The translations under genes and the position numbers were made by a program. Shown here piece after piece: positions 27,036-38,572 of a stretch of DNA of 64,000 nucleotides. The notes below the pieces were generated by a model. That model was not told the DNA's origin. It did no database searches and saw only the letters and a program-made list of their open reading frames with translations. This stretch comes from Numida meleagris (taxonomy: Eukaryota; Chordata; Aves; Galliformes; Numididae), in NCBI RefSeq assembly GCF_002078875.1, contig NC_034438.1, forward strand, positions 18,443,497-18,507,496, given 5' to 3'. The first letter of the stretch is position 1; every line of letters starts with the position of its first letter.

Positions 27036-30000
27036 AATGCATAAGTACATAATTGGGCTTCTGGTGTTGGAAAGTACTTTCAAGGTGTGTTTGACAGCTG
27101 GGAACAAAGCAGGATCCAGAGATCGTGCCAAGGATGCAAAAAAAACAAAGGACATCTGCAACCTGATTCATACAAATTAAGTATTCCCTGAGGGTTTCTG
27201 GTCCTTCTAAAGGAAGTACAAAAGAATTACAATTTGAATCTGAACATCTTTTACCCTCAATATATTCACTCAATATCGTTTACCATTATCCTGTGGATTT
27301 GCATTTTAGTGTCTGAAATGAATCTTTTTCTGACCACAGACATGAGGTACTCTTATTTGAAACAGCATTGTACATACAAGCACCAAAACTAATTCATATG
27401 CTGTTAAGAGTATTATTTGTATATTACATTAAAAATGAAATGTAATTTGATAAAGTACTCAGCAGAGGATTCTGGATGGGAAGGCACTTCCATAGGAAAG
27501 ATAGTACACAGACAGTAATGGTTAGTTAGAAAGAAAGAAAATTTTGATTGATGTGCCCCAGTGACGCCTGTCTCCCATCTTAGGCACCATACAGAATTAT
27601 ATAGTTATGAATAACATGTCAGTTCTTATTGCATTGTGTTAAACACAGACCCAGGGCATTCCCAAGAGTGGAAGTAATTGAATATGCACACACTTCTTCC
27701 ATAGAGTGGTAGTGGACTGTCACTAAGATAACTGCATAAGAATAAATAGAAACACACTGAGAATATCAGCCTTTATATCTTTAGGCATTATCTTCTTTCA
27801 TACTTTCTTTCATTGTACTATATAAAATAATAAATTACAGATTAGCTCAGTTTTACCTTCCAGAAGAATTGGATTCATTTTGATTCTTATTAAAACCTCT
27901 CAGAACTGAAAATGTGCACATAGTTTTCTAAATGAAGTTATGGCCTTAGAAACTTGTGTTTTGTTCACTGTCAAAGCTGAGTTGATTTTGCTTAAAGCAA
28001 ATCTAGTTCCTTCTGGAATACTGCAGACATGTGATGCTCTGCTCATTTTGATTAGTCTGCTGTCTGAAAATTAACCAGATACTTGTTAGTGTCACACCTG
28101 TCACACAGCTTCTGCACCATCAATTTATCTTCCTCCAAGGGAAGGTTAAACATGTAGCCTTTCTGTGCAAGATGTGCACTGCACAAAGAAGATAAAGCTG
28201 CTCAGAAGGAAGTGACGACTCATTGGTATTCTGATTTCTTTAAATGTCAGCTTGTTTCAGAATCATCATGCATTTTTTGATACATTTCAATCCAGGAAAA
28301 AGATAAAATACTATGTAAAAAATAACTGACATACCAAACACAGTCAGCCCTGGCAAATATTCATATATCCAGGTCTTTTGCACGAGCAAAGGAATTGGTA
28401 TACTCCATTTTTGCTATTACATAAACATCTCCTCAGATCCTTTTCCTTTACTGCTTTGTTGCACTGAGAATAGAAGGATTTTATTCCCATTTTTTCCCCT
28501 TCTTTTGTCCCTTCATCCATGTTTAATACTTTTATGTTGCTGGGACATCTTTGCCACTATTGTATGTTAACAGGCACTCACAGTCAGCAGGTGCTGGTGC
28601 TATCACTGAAATTAAACATCTCAAATTCAGAATGTATGTCATGTACTCTAATTAAAAGTGGACATGATAGGACACCTACTAGTTCTTAATCATCTGTTAG
28701 AAGGGCCTATTTCTGCACAATTGCCCCACTACAATCACGAATTCACCTCGGTTTTCTATATTGATAATTATTTCCTTTATTGATTGTTTTTTTGGTTTTC
28801 ATCAGTTGCTTCAATAATTATTAAGCAGTTCATAAAGGCAAGAGGTAATAGAATTTTCATTACCTGTAATCATTGAGCTTTTATGGCCCTCACCTGTATC
28901 ATGCCACAGTGATGAAATGAGTTTAAAAGCTGCAAACACCCGAACTTTCTTTGTCAGTAGCTGAAGGAGGAAAGATCCTATGCTGTTTCTCAAAGTAGTT
29001 CTGGTTCTTGGGGCTGTGTGCTCTCCCAGATACTCATCAGTTCTTCTAAGATCTGACAAACATTAGGATCTCCTTTTTGGTTTTTTATTACATTGCTAAT
29101 ATGATCACAATAATGACCATACAGAGTCTATTATTCAAGTAAGCACTTCAAAGCCTGAGGCTACTCCAGGATTTTTACGGCTCTCACTCTTTTTTTTTTT
29201 CCAAAATGGCAATCAGAAAGTTGAGTAGGTGTTTCTGGCTGGGGGTTTTATATATTTTGAATGGCTTATTTCCTGCTAACAGTGGGTTATTCTAGGGAAC
29301 AGATGGAAGGCCTGAGGCCACACCTCTCCCTGCCCTCCCAGCAGCAGGGTCTGAGTGCCAAGAGCAGAGCAGCTGGTACAAAGCCAGCTTCCAAATGGCC
29401 ACCAGGACCAGGCATTGCAACCTTTTAATGTACTGTGTAGAATCATCCTATACAATCCCCATCTCCTTCATATCTTAAAGATGAGTGGGGTAGAGAGCAG
29501 AGATGGGAAAGGCTCAAGACAAAAGGGTATTCTTGAGGGACATAACCTTTTGGGCTTGCTGGGTGTAAGTGGGTTTAGGAGAAAAAAGTAAGGCATAAGA
29601 AAGGACTAGAACATATGATACCTACTGAATTATAGAAGTCATTTGGTAGCATGAGGAAGACCTCAGATCCACCTCATAGAAAAGACTGATTGAACTGAGA
29701 GTGCCAGACCTTTTCCCAGACTGCAGGAGCAGGACAGGGCTCCTGAGGTGATCCCATACCCTAGAAAGATGGGAATGACAAAGCTTCCTGTTGCCACCCA
29801 CTCGGTGTTTCCCACGCCATAGAAGGGGGACTGGGAGAAGAGAGGGAAGATGCCAACACTGCCTCAGTGACAGCAGAAAATAAAATCTCCAGAAAATGCT
29901 GGTGTGCCAGCCTTCCTGCTCAGAGGTGGCCAGGCATTCAACAGAACTTCCTGCAAATAGAGGAGGAACACTCTTTTATTTGCAGCAATATATAAAGCTA

Positions 30001-31057
30001 TGTGTTTTTCTACATAGCTCCTAACTTATAGCAGCTTTTCTGACACTCCACCTCACCAAACACTTGCAGAAACTGAGAAAGTTTTAGAACAGTTTTAGAC
30101 AGCCTGGACTACATCCCAGGTCCCATCACTACCCTGCAGCCCCTGATAGTTCTGCTAATAGACTTTGGAAACATCATGCTGGAGACAGAGATGAGAGAAC
30201 TTAGGAACCAGTAAAACCAACCTAACAGACGCTTCAAAAATTAAAAACATTTTGGTAGGAGTTTTGTTTATTTGAGTGTGGGGTGGCTTTTTTTGTTTTG
30301 CTTTCCTTTTTTTTTTTCCTTTCCTAGCAGGATAATGCACTCCATTTAATTGCATGCTCTCTCTGAAACCAGAACATCAGAAGTACAGCATGTTCCCTGA
30401 ACTTGCTGGAATAAACATTATACATGGTCCCCCTGGAGCTTTTCTATTAGGGTGATTCTCTGCTGTCATTGCATGTGGCTTACTACACAGTTCATCTAAA
30501 AAAGCCATAGAAATTAGCCCCTGTAGAGACTGCAGGAGTCCTTGGAGGGCTCTGGATTCAAACAGTAGTATGCATATTAGAGTTGGCCCTAAAAATTCGT
30601 ATTACTTAGAGAAATATTTGCTATATGCACATATTTTTATCTACTAGATTTTTTGCCATTCTTGCTGTCTGTGGGTAAGAATATATTAGAGACTATTCTG
30701 AGTTAGATTAAAGTTTGTTCTGTTCATACGAGAGTTATTAAAAAGTAATCATCTGGAGACATATTCAGAGTGAATCCTATGATACCAATCAGTATGCCCA
30801 TCAGTGGAAGCAACCTGAAATATATCAAGTGCAGTAAGCAGCAGGTTTAATTTCTGTAGCAGTTTCTGCATGGTACAGTTCAGTGTTACACAGCTGAGCT
30901 GAGTCTGGTTTGTTAGGGGAACATTAATCACACTGGATGTGACAGCCCCAGGGAAGAGAGGCTCCTGCTTCTCTGTGCTCCAGCTCCAACCATTAGTGAG
31001 GCTGAAGGAGCATTTGCAGCAGGCACATGCACACAAAGCACGTGGCCATCCCATATA

Positions 31058-32932
31058 GGATCATAGTATCATAGAATGGTTTGGGTTGGAAGGGACCTTT
31101 AAGGTCATCTAGTTCCAACCGCCCTGCTATAGGCAGAGACACCTCCCTCCAGACCAGCCTGGCCTTGAAAGCCTCCAGGGAGGGGGCACCAACAGCCTCA
31201 CTGGGCAACCTGTTCCAGTGTCTCACCACTCTTACATAAATAATTTCTTCCTAATATCTAGTCTAAATCTACCTTCTTCCAGTTTAAAGCCATTTCCCCT
31301 CGTCCTGTTACTACATGCCCTTATAAAAAGTCCCATCCCAGCCTTCCTGTAGGCCCCCTTTGGGTACTGGAAGGCTGCTATAAGGTCCCTCTGGTGCCTT
31401 CTCCAGGCTGAAGAGCCCCAGCTCTTTCAGCCTGTCCCCATAGCAGAGGTGTTCCAGCCCTCTGATCACCTTTGTTGCCATGCTCTGGACCCATTCCAAC
31501 AGCTCCATCTCCTTCTTGTGTTGGGGGCTCCAGAACTGGAAGCAGTACTCCAGCTGGGGTCTCACAAGAGCAGAGCAGAGGGGCAGAATCACCTCCCTCA
31601 ACCTGCTGGTCATGCTTCTCTTGATGCAACCCAGGGTACAGTTGGCCTTCTGGGCTGCGAGTACAGATTGTTGAGTCACTGAGTCATTGCTGAATCATGT
31701 TGAGCCTTTCATCAACTGGCACCCCCAGATCCTTCTCCTCAGGGCTGCTCTCAAGCCATTCTGCACCCAGCCAGTATCTGTGCTTAGGATTGCCCAGACC
31801 CAGGTGCAGGACCTTGCACTTGGCCTTGCTGAATTTCATGAGGTTGGTGTGGGCCCTCCTCTCAAGCCTGTCCAGGTCCCTCTGGAGAGCATCCCTTACC
31901 TCTAGTGTGTCAACTGCATCACTAAGCTTGCTGTTGTCTGCAAACTTGCTGAGCGTGCACTTGATCCGACTGTCCATGTCACCAACAAAGATATTAAATA
32001 GCACTGATCCAAGCACCAATCCCAGAGGAACACTACTAATCACCAGTCTCCAGTTGGACATTGAGCTGTTGACCGCAACTTTCTGAGAGTGACCATCCAG
32101 CCAATTCCTTATCTAGCCAGTTCTTTATCCAGTGAGTGGTCCATCCATCAAATCCATTTTTCTCCAACTTGGCAACCAGGATGTCAGGTGGGACAGTATC
32201 AAACACTGCACAAGTCCACGTAGATGATGTCAGTTTCTCTTCCTTTATCCGCTGATGATGTAACTCCAACATAAAAGGCCACCAAGTTTGTCAGGCATGA
32301 CTTGACCTTGGTGAAGCCATGTTGGTTACCACCAATCACCTCGTCTTTATTTTCCATTTGCTTCAGTAGGGCCTTCAGGTGGATCTGCTCCATGATCTTA
32401 CCAGGCACAGAGGTGAGACTGACTGGCCTGTAGTTCCCTGGATCTTTTTTGCCTTGAAAATGGGAGTTATTTTTCCCCTTTTCCAGCCAGTGGGAACTTC
32501 ACCAGACTGCCACTGACCTTTCAAATATGATGGATAGCGGCTTGGTAACTTTATCTGCCAGTTCCCTCAGATCCCATGGATAGACCTAATTGGGTCCCAT
32601 TGGCTTGTGCACCTTAATGTTCTTTAGATGGTCTTGAACCTGATCTTCACTTATAGCAGGCAGACTTTCCATCTTCCAGTTCTTACCTTTTCTTTCTGCA
32701 ACTTGGGCAGTGTGGCTGGAGCCCCTGCCAGTGAAGACTGAGGCAAAGAACTCATTGAGCACCTCGGCTTTTTCTGTATCCCTCCTGACCAGGTCTCCAG
32801 TTCCCTGCCAGAGAAGGCTGACATCTTCCTTGGCCTTCCTTTTATCACTGATATACCTTTAGAATTTTTTTTTGTTCCCCTTTGTGTCTCTGGCTAGACT
32901 AAATTCTATCTGGGTTTTAGCTTTCCTAATCT
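31058..32932 (-). mobile_element. Long CR1 LINE, antisense, about 1.9 kb
   Basis: This is the longest CR1 in the window. It starts with an inverted octamer tail (ATCATAGTATCATAGAAT) and runs back through most of the reverse transcriptase region of ORF2 on the - strand. Recognisable pieces, in order from the protein N-side, are [11 protein letters not shown] (about 32330), FADNSKL (about 31945), [16 protein letters not shown] (about 31820) and PLCSALVRPQLEYC (about 31560). The pieces lie in different frames, so the ORF is broken. The catalytic motif, normally F/YADD, reads FADN. A 16-base imperfect tandem duplication lies at 32099-32130. The element is truncated before the endonuclease domain. 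Confidence 0.95.
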
Positions 32933-33022
32933 AATATATATAGTACCATAACATATATAAATATATATTTAACATATATATAACATATATAAATTTATAT
33001 TTACATATACATTCATATGTGT
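32928..33022. repeat. AT-rich simple repeat
   Basis: Imperfect repeats of ATATATAA and ACATATATAA fill the gap between the 5' end of the long CR1 and the mariner remnant. Such sequence is prone to length change. Confidence 0.85.
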
Positions 33023-33025
33023 GTA

Positions 33026-33564
33026 GAAGTTGCTCCAAAAGTAATGCCTTCTACTTATTTCTTTGAAAAGCACAACAAATACAGTGAGCACAATAACACT
33101 ATTTGATAGAACAAACTTTCAGCACAAAACAATTTTTCAACATAGTCACCACTGTTAGCTACACATTTTTGCCAGTGTGAACTGCAAGCTGTGTTCATAA
33201 AAATCTACACCAGTGAAGGTGACCTGCTGTCGCTGTCACCACTGCAGAAATGCACCACCCACTGCCTCACTGTGCTCACATCCACTGCTTGGTCTCCAGA
33301 AACATTAAGCAAGCACTGAAATGTCAGTGGGTGCCATTTGTTCCGCATGGAGGAATTCATTGACACACCTTTGCTTCATGAGCACTTCCATGTCAGACAC
33401 CATTGTGTCAGACTGCTCTTCTGCTGCGATCTGTCACACAGCAACAAAATGTAACGGAATATTAGTGGGAAGGTTCAGCCTTTACTGGTGTATCGCCAAC
33501 ATTTGCCTCTGACATCATGGGCCAACATCATAAAACAGAGGCATTACTTTCAGAGCGGCCTTCA
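33026..33564 (-). mobile_element. Mariner remnant, Galluhop (Mariner1_GG) type
   Basis: The ends form imperfect terminal inverted repeats: TTGCTCCAAAAGTAATGCCT at 33030-33049, and GGCATTACTTTCAGAGCGGCC near 33540-33560, whose complement begins GGCCGCTCTGAAAGTAATGCC. TA dinucleotides flank both sides (33024-33025 and 33565-33566), as expected for mariner insertion. On the - strand a short frame reads MKQRCVNEFLHAEQMAPTDI, resembling the N-terminal helix-turn-helix of this transposase, and then breaks at a stop near 33310. About 0.54 kb remains, much less than an intact element, so most of the transposase is deleted. The family name is from memory of chicken repeats. Confidence 0.82.
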
Positions 33565-33640
33565 TACATGTCTGGCACAGATCTTAGACAACACACAGAG
33601 CACTGCCATGGCAGAGCAGGATGGAGGTCCACTAGCAACA

Positions 33641-33679
33641 ATATGTATATGTACACATATATATACATACGTGTGTGTG
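33641..33679. repeat. TA/TG microsatellite
   Basis: This is a short run of alternating TATG, TACA, TATATA and GTGTGTG units. It lies about 75 bases beyond the mariner remnant. Confidence 0.8.
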
Positions 33680-33689
33680 ATTGGATCCC

Positions 33690-34480
33690 TCTGTCAGCTG
33701 AGCAGTCACTCAGACTGCCTGGTAGCTACTCCTGTGACATGCTCTCCCCAGCTGCTCACACCTGGAGGAGCCTCTGATGCCCCAGCCCTGTTCTAGCAAG
33801 TACAAACAATTTGTACAGAGGCAGACATAGCTGGCCAGGACTTTCCTGGCTACTCACAGCAGAGCTCCCCTTAGAGATACCCCTTGCTCCCGGGCTACCT
33901 AGCCTACTTGCCAGCTGGCCTGGCTCAGACTTCACCAGTCCAGTCTTTGCACCTCTTCCTCTGCATCCCAGCATGTGTACTGCACCTCCACTGAGACCAA
34001 AAGCATTGGCCCATAGGGATGGGTTTTGGGCCTGGACAGTAGAGCTGACACTTCTGAGAGAGGTCTGGAGCTAGTATCAGTTCTCTGATACTATCAGTCC
34101 TTCTTTTGAGGACTTCTGAGGCCTTAGTTTGGGTTCCTGCCTGTCTTTGTGCACCTGTTCTCCTCTGGGCTTGTGTAGGTGGATGTCTGACAGGCCAATG
34201 GCTCCTGGGATAGGCCTGTGAGCTGCCAGGGCCAGAAGATTCTTTGGGCTCCTTAGTCTTCCTTTGCTTCCCCATGCTACTTTGTGAATGTGCAGATGAG
34301 CTTTTATCATATAACGGTAACTTCACAGTGGTGATGCTCTGTGCTAGTGACCTTGCCTTGCAGCACTGCAGCCATGCAGCTGGCTGGGGCTAGGTGTTTC
34401 TAAACCACGCTCCATCACTCTGTGCAAATATACTCAGCACGCTCCCTGCACACACACACATCCCAGTTGCCCAGACAATT
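33690..34480. other. GC-richer block of unknown origin
   Basis: This block is visibly richer in G and C than its surroundings. On the - strand it holds overlapping open frames of 133 and 77 codons, rich in Ser, Pro, Gln and Arg. I see no LTR ends, CR1 motifs or protein family signature. It begins about 125 bases after the mariner remnant. It could be an old unclassified repeat or merely local composition. Confidence 0.3.
34072..34093. repeat. Perfect 9-bp hairpin
   Basis: TAGTATCAG and CTGATACTA flank a TTCT loop, inside the GC-richer block at 33690-34480. Confidence 0.8.
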
Positions 34481-37400
34481 ATTTGAAGCTCTTGCATGTT
34501 CTGAGGTTCAAGATTACCCTGGTTCTCAAAGGTTAGTCTCCTGCTTTATTTTTTTGAAATGTTTGTTCTTTCCTTGTTTTCAGTATCCCTACTAGGACCA
34601 AGTTCTTCATTCAGCTGATTCTTTTGCAGAGCTCCAGCAGAGTCTAACCTGAGAAAAGGCATGTGCCTTTGAGCTCATACCTGTCATAAAATGTGCTGCA
34701 ATATAGATCTTTTACAGACTGTTTCACCTCAGTCATGAAGGCATTTTTCACTATGCTTGGTAATAGCTATAAATGACAGTGAGGGTTGGGCTTTTTTTGC
34801 CAGTCTTGGAGGAGGTTGTGCATGATAATAGTGTCTTGAGTCTTTATAATTGTGTTCACCATTTTAAGCATTGTAATACTCACTTTTTGAGACCTGTATG
34901 CTCATTAAAAATGAGGTAACGGTAAATAGATGGCTTTGCCTAGGCAACACTGCTTTTATTCTCTCCAATAAATGACAGAAGTGGCAGCAAAGCAAAATCC
35001 TGTTGTTTTTCTCAAAACTATTCATCTAATAAGCAATATTGAGAATATTTCTGAAAGAAAAATGCTTTGTGAACTAGTGAGAATTACAAGGCATTTCCTA
35101 GGAGCAGAAATAGGATGTGCATATAAGAAACAAGCACTGTTTAACACTGCCTTTCCTTTAGGCTTTATTTTAAACAAAGTACAATTGAAAAACTGTCTTT
35201 TGAACATTTTCTTCAGACAGAATTTCAGTCCATCAAATAAAGGAAAAAGCGTCCATTTTATCTTTGGTAATCTTCTGTCACAGTAGTCCAAGACACATTT
35301 GGAGGCTTACTGATGTAACTTTACAGTATTTTGAACTATTACGGCAAAATACAATGCCGTTTTAGGATGAAAAAATAGCTTTGCTTTACTTAGCATTCAG
35401 CAAGTACTCTTGTGATAAGGATTATGGCAGAATAGTACTGGGAGAAAAAGTCTTGTGTTGATCAATGACAGTAATGGGTCATTGAATTCCTGCATTAATC
35501 TGCCCCTCTGGTGTCCATACATTATAAAAATTCAGGCATGTTGCAGATTGTCTGCATACCATACAACTAGAATGTGAAAGATTTACAGGGTAAATTACTA
35601 TTGACATACACCAGGGAGGTGAGACTGAACAAGAATTGCTGTATTCAGCTAACTGCAAACATCAGCTTTGCTTTTTCATATCTTAAATCTTCCTTAGGCT
35701 AAAGTTCTTTACAAGGACAATGTTTTGTGTTTTGGATTAATCAGAAGCCTCAGTCATTTGAAAGGACATATATGCAAGGAACAGCAGAATCTCTTTTGTA
35801 AATGACTTGTGTGTTGGCTTTTGTGGAGAATTGTGGGCAAAAAATCCATAGAAGCCATTAGTAGAAATGTATGTCTACAAGAAAACATAACAGTGATAAG
35901 TCTATTATATTTTTTGAATCCATGCTCCTGCTGATGTGGGATCGAGTGGGGATATGTTTGTCTGATTTTTGCAGTCAGTCGTATGTATCCTTGCAGTACA
36001 GAGACTTTTTCAAAACACAAGCCCTTGGAATCATTATCAAAGACAAGATCTCTTTTCCTATTGCTTAAAAAAATCCCACAACTAGATGCAATGTTAGAAA
36101 ACCAGATAGATATGTCTGAGAATAAAATAAATGGCCTTGGTAATGAGAAGCATTTGAATGCACAGGACCATAATTCACAGAATGAAAAATCACAGCTGGC
36201 GTTAGTAAAATGAAGTGTTTTATATTCTTAAGCAAAAAATTTGGAGAAGGTTAAGTAGAATGGAAGACTGCAAAACAAGGTTAAATGAATTCTCTTTACA
36301 CTGGCATGAAAATATTCTCCAGGACATAATTCTTCATTCATCAGTTTATGATATTTCACCTTTGCAGATGTGGTAGTTTCGCAGCTTCACCACACTGCTC
36401 TCACTCTCCCTTCTCAAAAGAACACAGAGAAAAAATATGAAAATATTACAGAATATGCAATTGATTCCTTCTGTGAAATATAATACTTTTACTGTATATT
36501 TTGCTTTTGAAACTACTTCAATTTCCTGCAAAGTTGCTATGGTTACAAATGTAATTCTAGTTAAAATATAATAATAATCCTCTTTTCCTTAACCACAAAT
36601 TTCTGAAGAGCTCAGCATGGTTTCGTAAGTACATTTTTGCCAAAATGAATGCATGGTGTCCTTTTTTCTGAACAATTCTATCTTTAGTAAAAGCGTAAAT
36701 GGAAGTCTGACCTATGTTTTGTCACAGTTCCTTAAGATAGCTTACTCAAATTATCACAGTTTTTTACCACAGTTAAAATACCACACTGTCCATTTCTTCA
36801 AGGAAAGATCAGGGCCAGCCCAAGGGATCAATCTGCAGCAAAAAGAAATGGAGCAGGGCTTGCTTCATCTTTTTCTGGTCATTCTCGTGAAGTAGAGCAA
36901 CACTGAAGTCAGCATGACCTTTCCCTTTGAAACTGTTCTTCCCTGAACAACAGGCCCATCGGATGTGGCTGCAGGCAGCTGCAGCAGGCTGCTTCAATTC
37001 ATGCCAGCAGGCCGTCGATGCTGGCCACGGGTACAAAGATGGCCTGAGGCAGCTTTTGCCTATGTCCATCCCTCTCGACTTGTGATAAGCACAGACAGAT
37101 GGAAAGATATGATACATATCTCTCTTTAACTATAAGTAAGTGAGTGTTGGACTACACCATGGTCCTTTCTTGTGTATGAATCATTCTGCCGTGACGGAGT
37201 CTCATTATGCAGAGGGAAAAGCTGCATTATGAGAAGTGGGCACTAGTGAACCAGCACCCACATGAGCCATCTTCCAAAATGTTCAGATGGCAGATTTTTG
37301 ATCCTATTTAATCTTTTCTTACAGAGACCTGGAGCCCTGGTATACAGCATGTATCCCCCACATGTGGCTGAACAGGCTGTTTTCTATTCTAGTGCAATTT

Positions 37401-38447
37401 TCCTAAGCATACTGTATTGTCCAAGGAAATAGAGATGCTCTACATCTTCTCTCTCCTTTGATCCTATAGGGGGAGAAGAATGTTACCACCCTACCAAGAA
37501 CTTGAGACAGAATGTAGAGACAGGTGTAGCCAAGTCCAAGTTGAAGTGTAAGCACTTAGAGCAATCTTATTGCTCCCTGTGCTTTGTTGAGGGACAAGCA
37601 TTGCTCTCAGTTAGAAGATGCTGCCAGCAGCATCACTCCCAGCAGAGCCTAGAGTCTTGGCATGGAGGTTTTCTTACTACAGAGCAGATCGGAGTATAAG
37701 CAGAGCAGCTGAGAGGTGCTACAAGTGTGCTCCTACGCTGCCCTTTAACTGCATCCCATTCAGATTGCAGAAGACAGCTTTCTAGGGTGTGCTGTATCAC
37801 CATCAGTGCTCAAGGTCATCATAGGGTATCAAGGCATGGGATACCTCTGTTCAACTGTACTCAAGATGAGAGTTTGAATAATTTAAATGGAAGGTAAGTT
37901 AAAGTTCAAACTCGGCTCTTGACTGTGGCTTAATGTACAACATAAATGTTACTGTCCTCCCGGAAGATCAGAGAGCTGCTATGGAACGTGCTGAAGAGAA
38001 ACAGCAGAAGGAAGACAGAATGTTGTTGAAGTTATGCTGATAAGTTTAGATCTTAATTTTAAAAGGTGAAATATAAGATATGAATAAGCTGCTGATTTTG
38101 TTTCAAGTCTCTGCTTTTAGATAATAAGGTTTGCATTAAAATGTGAAAATACTTTTTTTAATTGCATGGGAGAAAGTGACACTGCTTCTTTCTAAAAATA
38201 TAGCAAGAATGTCTATGACAGGAGAAAATACTGAAAGACTGACTTGTTTTAACAAGCAAAAGTTAAATCTATAATTCCCAAAAGACAATCCTTCATTTAT
38301 TTGAGATCCAGAATTAAACAGAAACATGGTACCTTAGATGTCAAAATCAGTATTGTCTTTTTTTTCCTGGTTACAGTTCTCTTTGAAATTGATTTAAGGG
38401 GAATTTGCTTTGCTTTGACTTATCTTCTCTCTTGTCTTTCTTTTAAG
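34481..38447. other. Unique intronic DNA before exon 4
   Basis: AT-rich sequence. I see no gene or mobile element except the splice acceptor tract at its end. Confidence 0.6.
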
Positions 38448-38572
38448 GTCAACTCAAATCAAAACCTACTCTTGGGATAATGCCCAGGTTATTCTGGTGG
38501 GTAACAAGTGTGACATGGAGGATGAGCGGGTAATCTTCACTGAGAGAGGAAAACAATTAGCAGAGCAACTTG
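38448..38572 (+). CDS. RAB3C: RAB3C exon 4 (Rab3 GTPase, G4 motif)
   Basis: This internal coding exon belongs to a Rab3-family small GTPase that acts on synaptic and secretory vesicles in regulated exocytosis. It starts with one base completing a Trp codon and encodes 41 full codons, beginning [19 protein letters not shown]. It then gives the guanine-specificity motif NKCD followed by MEDERV, and ends with the first base of a Gly codon. The acceptor is TTTTAAG at 38441-38447 and the donor is GTAAGG from 38573, both canonical. The 125-base length and the phases match the fourth coding exon known in Rab3 genes. It corresponds to about residues 125-165 of a 227-residue protein. One residue stands out: the codon at 38536-38538 reads Phe (ERVIFTERG) where I recall Ser in other Rab3 proteins. 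The assignment to RAB3C rather than RAB3A, B or D rests mainly on exon 5. Confidence 0.95.

Larger units (their letters stand above)
14646..31057. other. 16.4 kb of unique intronic DNA, no gene seen
   Basis: I recognise no CR1 or other transposon here, only the listed homopurine, pyrimidine and tandem tracts. A somewhat GC-richer block at about 29290-29960 contains several short frames but no identifiable gene or repeat. Confidence 0.6.
1..38447 (+). other. RAB3C: RAB3C intron (probably intron 3), 3' part
   Basis: This stretch precedes the exon at 38448 and ends in a good acceptor: a pyrimidine-rich tract at 38421-38444 followed by AAG. The exon starts in phase 2, with the last base of a Trp codon, so a coding exon must lie upstream. 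I read the interval for the preceding Rab3 exon (switch II region up to the Trp) and did not find it, so the intron is inferred to be at least 38 kb. Long introns are normal for RAB3C in vertebrates. The interval holds CR1 fragments, one mariner remnant, small microsatellites and otherwise unique AT-rich DNA. That it is intron 3 follows from the usual five-exon Rab3 structure and is not seen directly. Confidence 0.75.

Noticed and set aside
31687..32086. Open frames of 72 and 129 codons on the + strand
   Set aside because: They are antisense to the long CR1 reverse transcriptase region.
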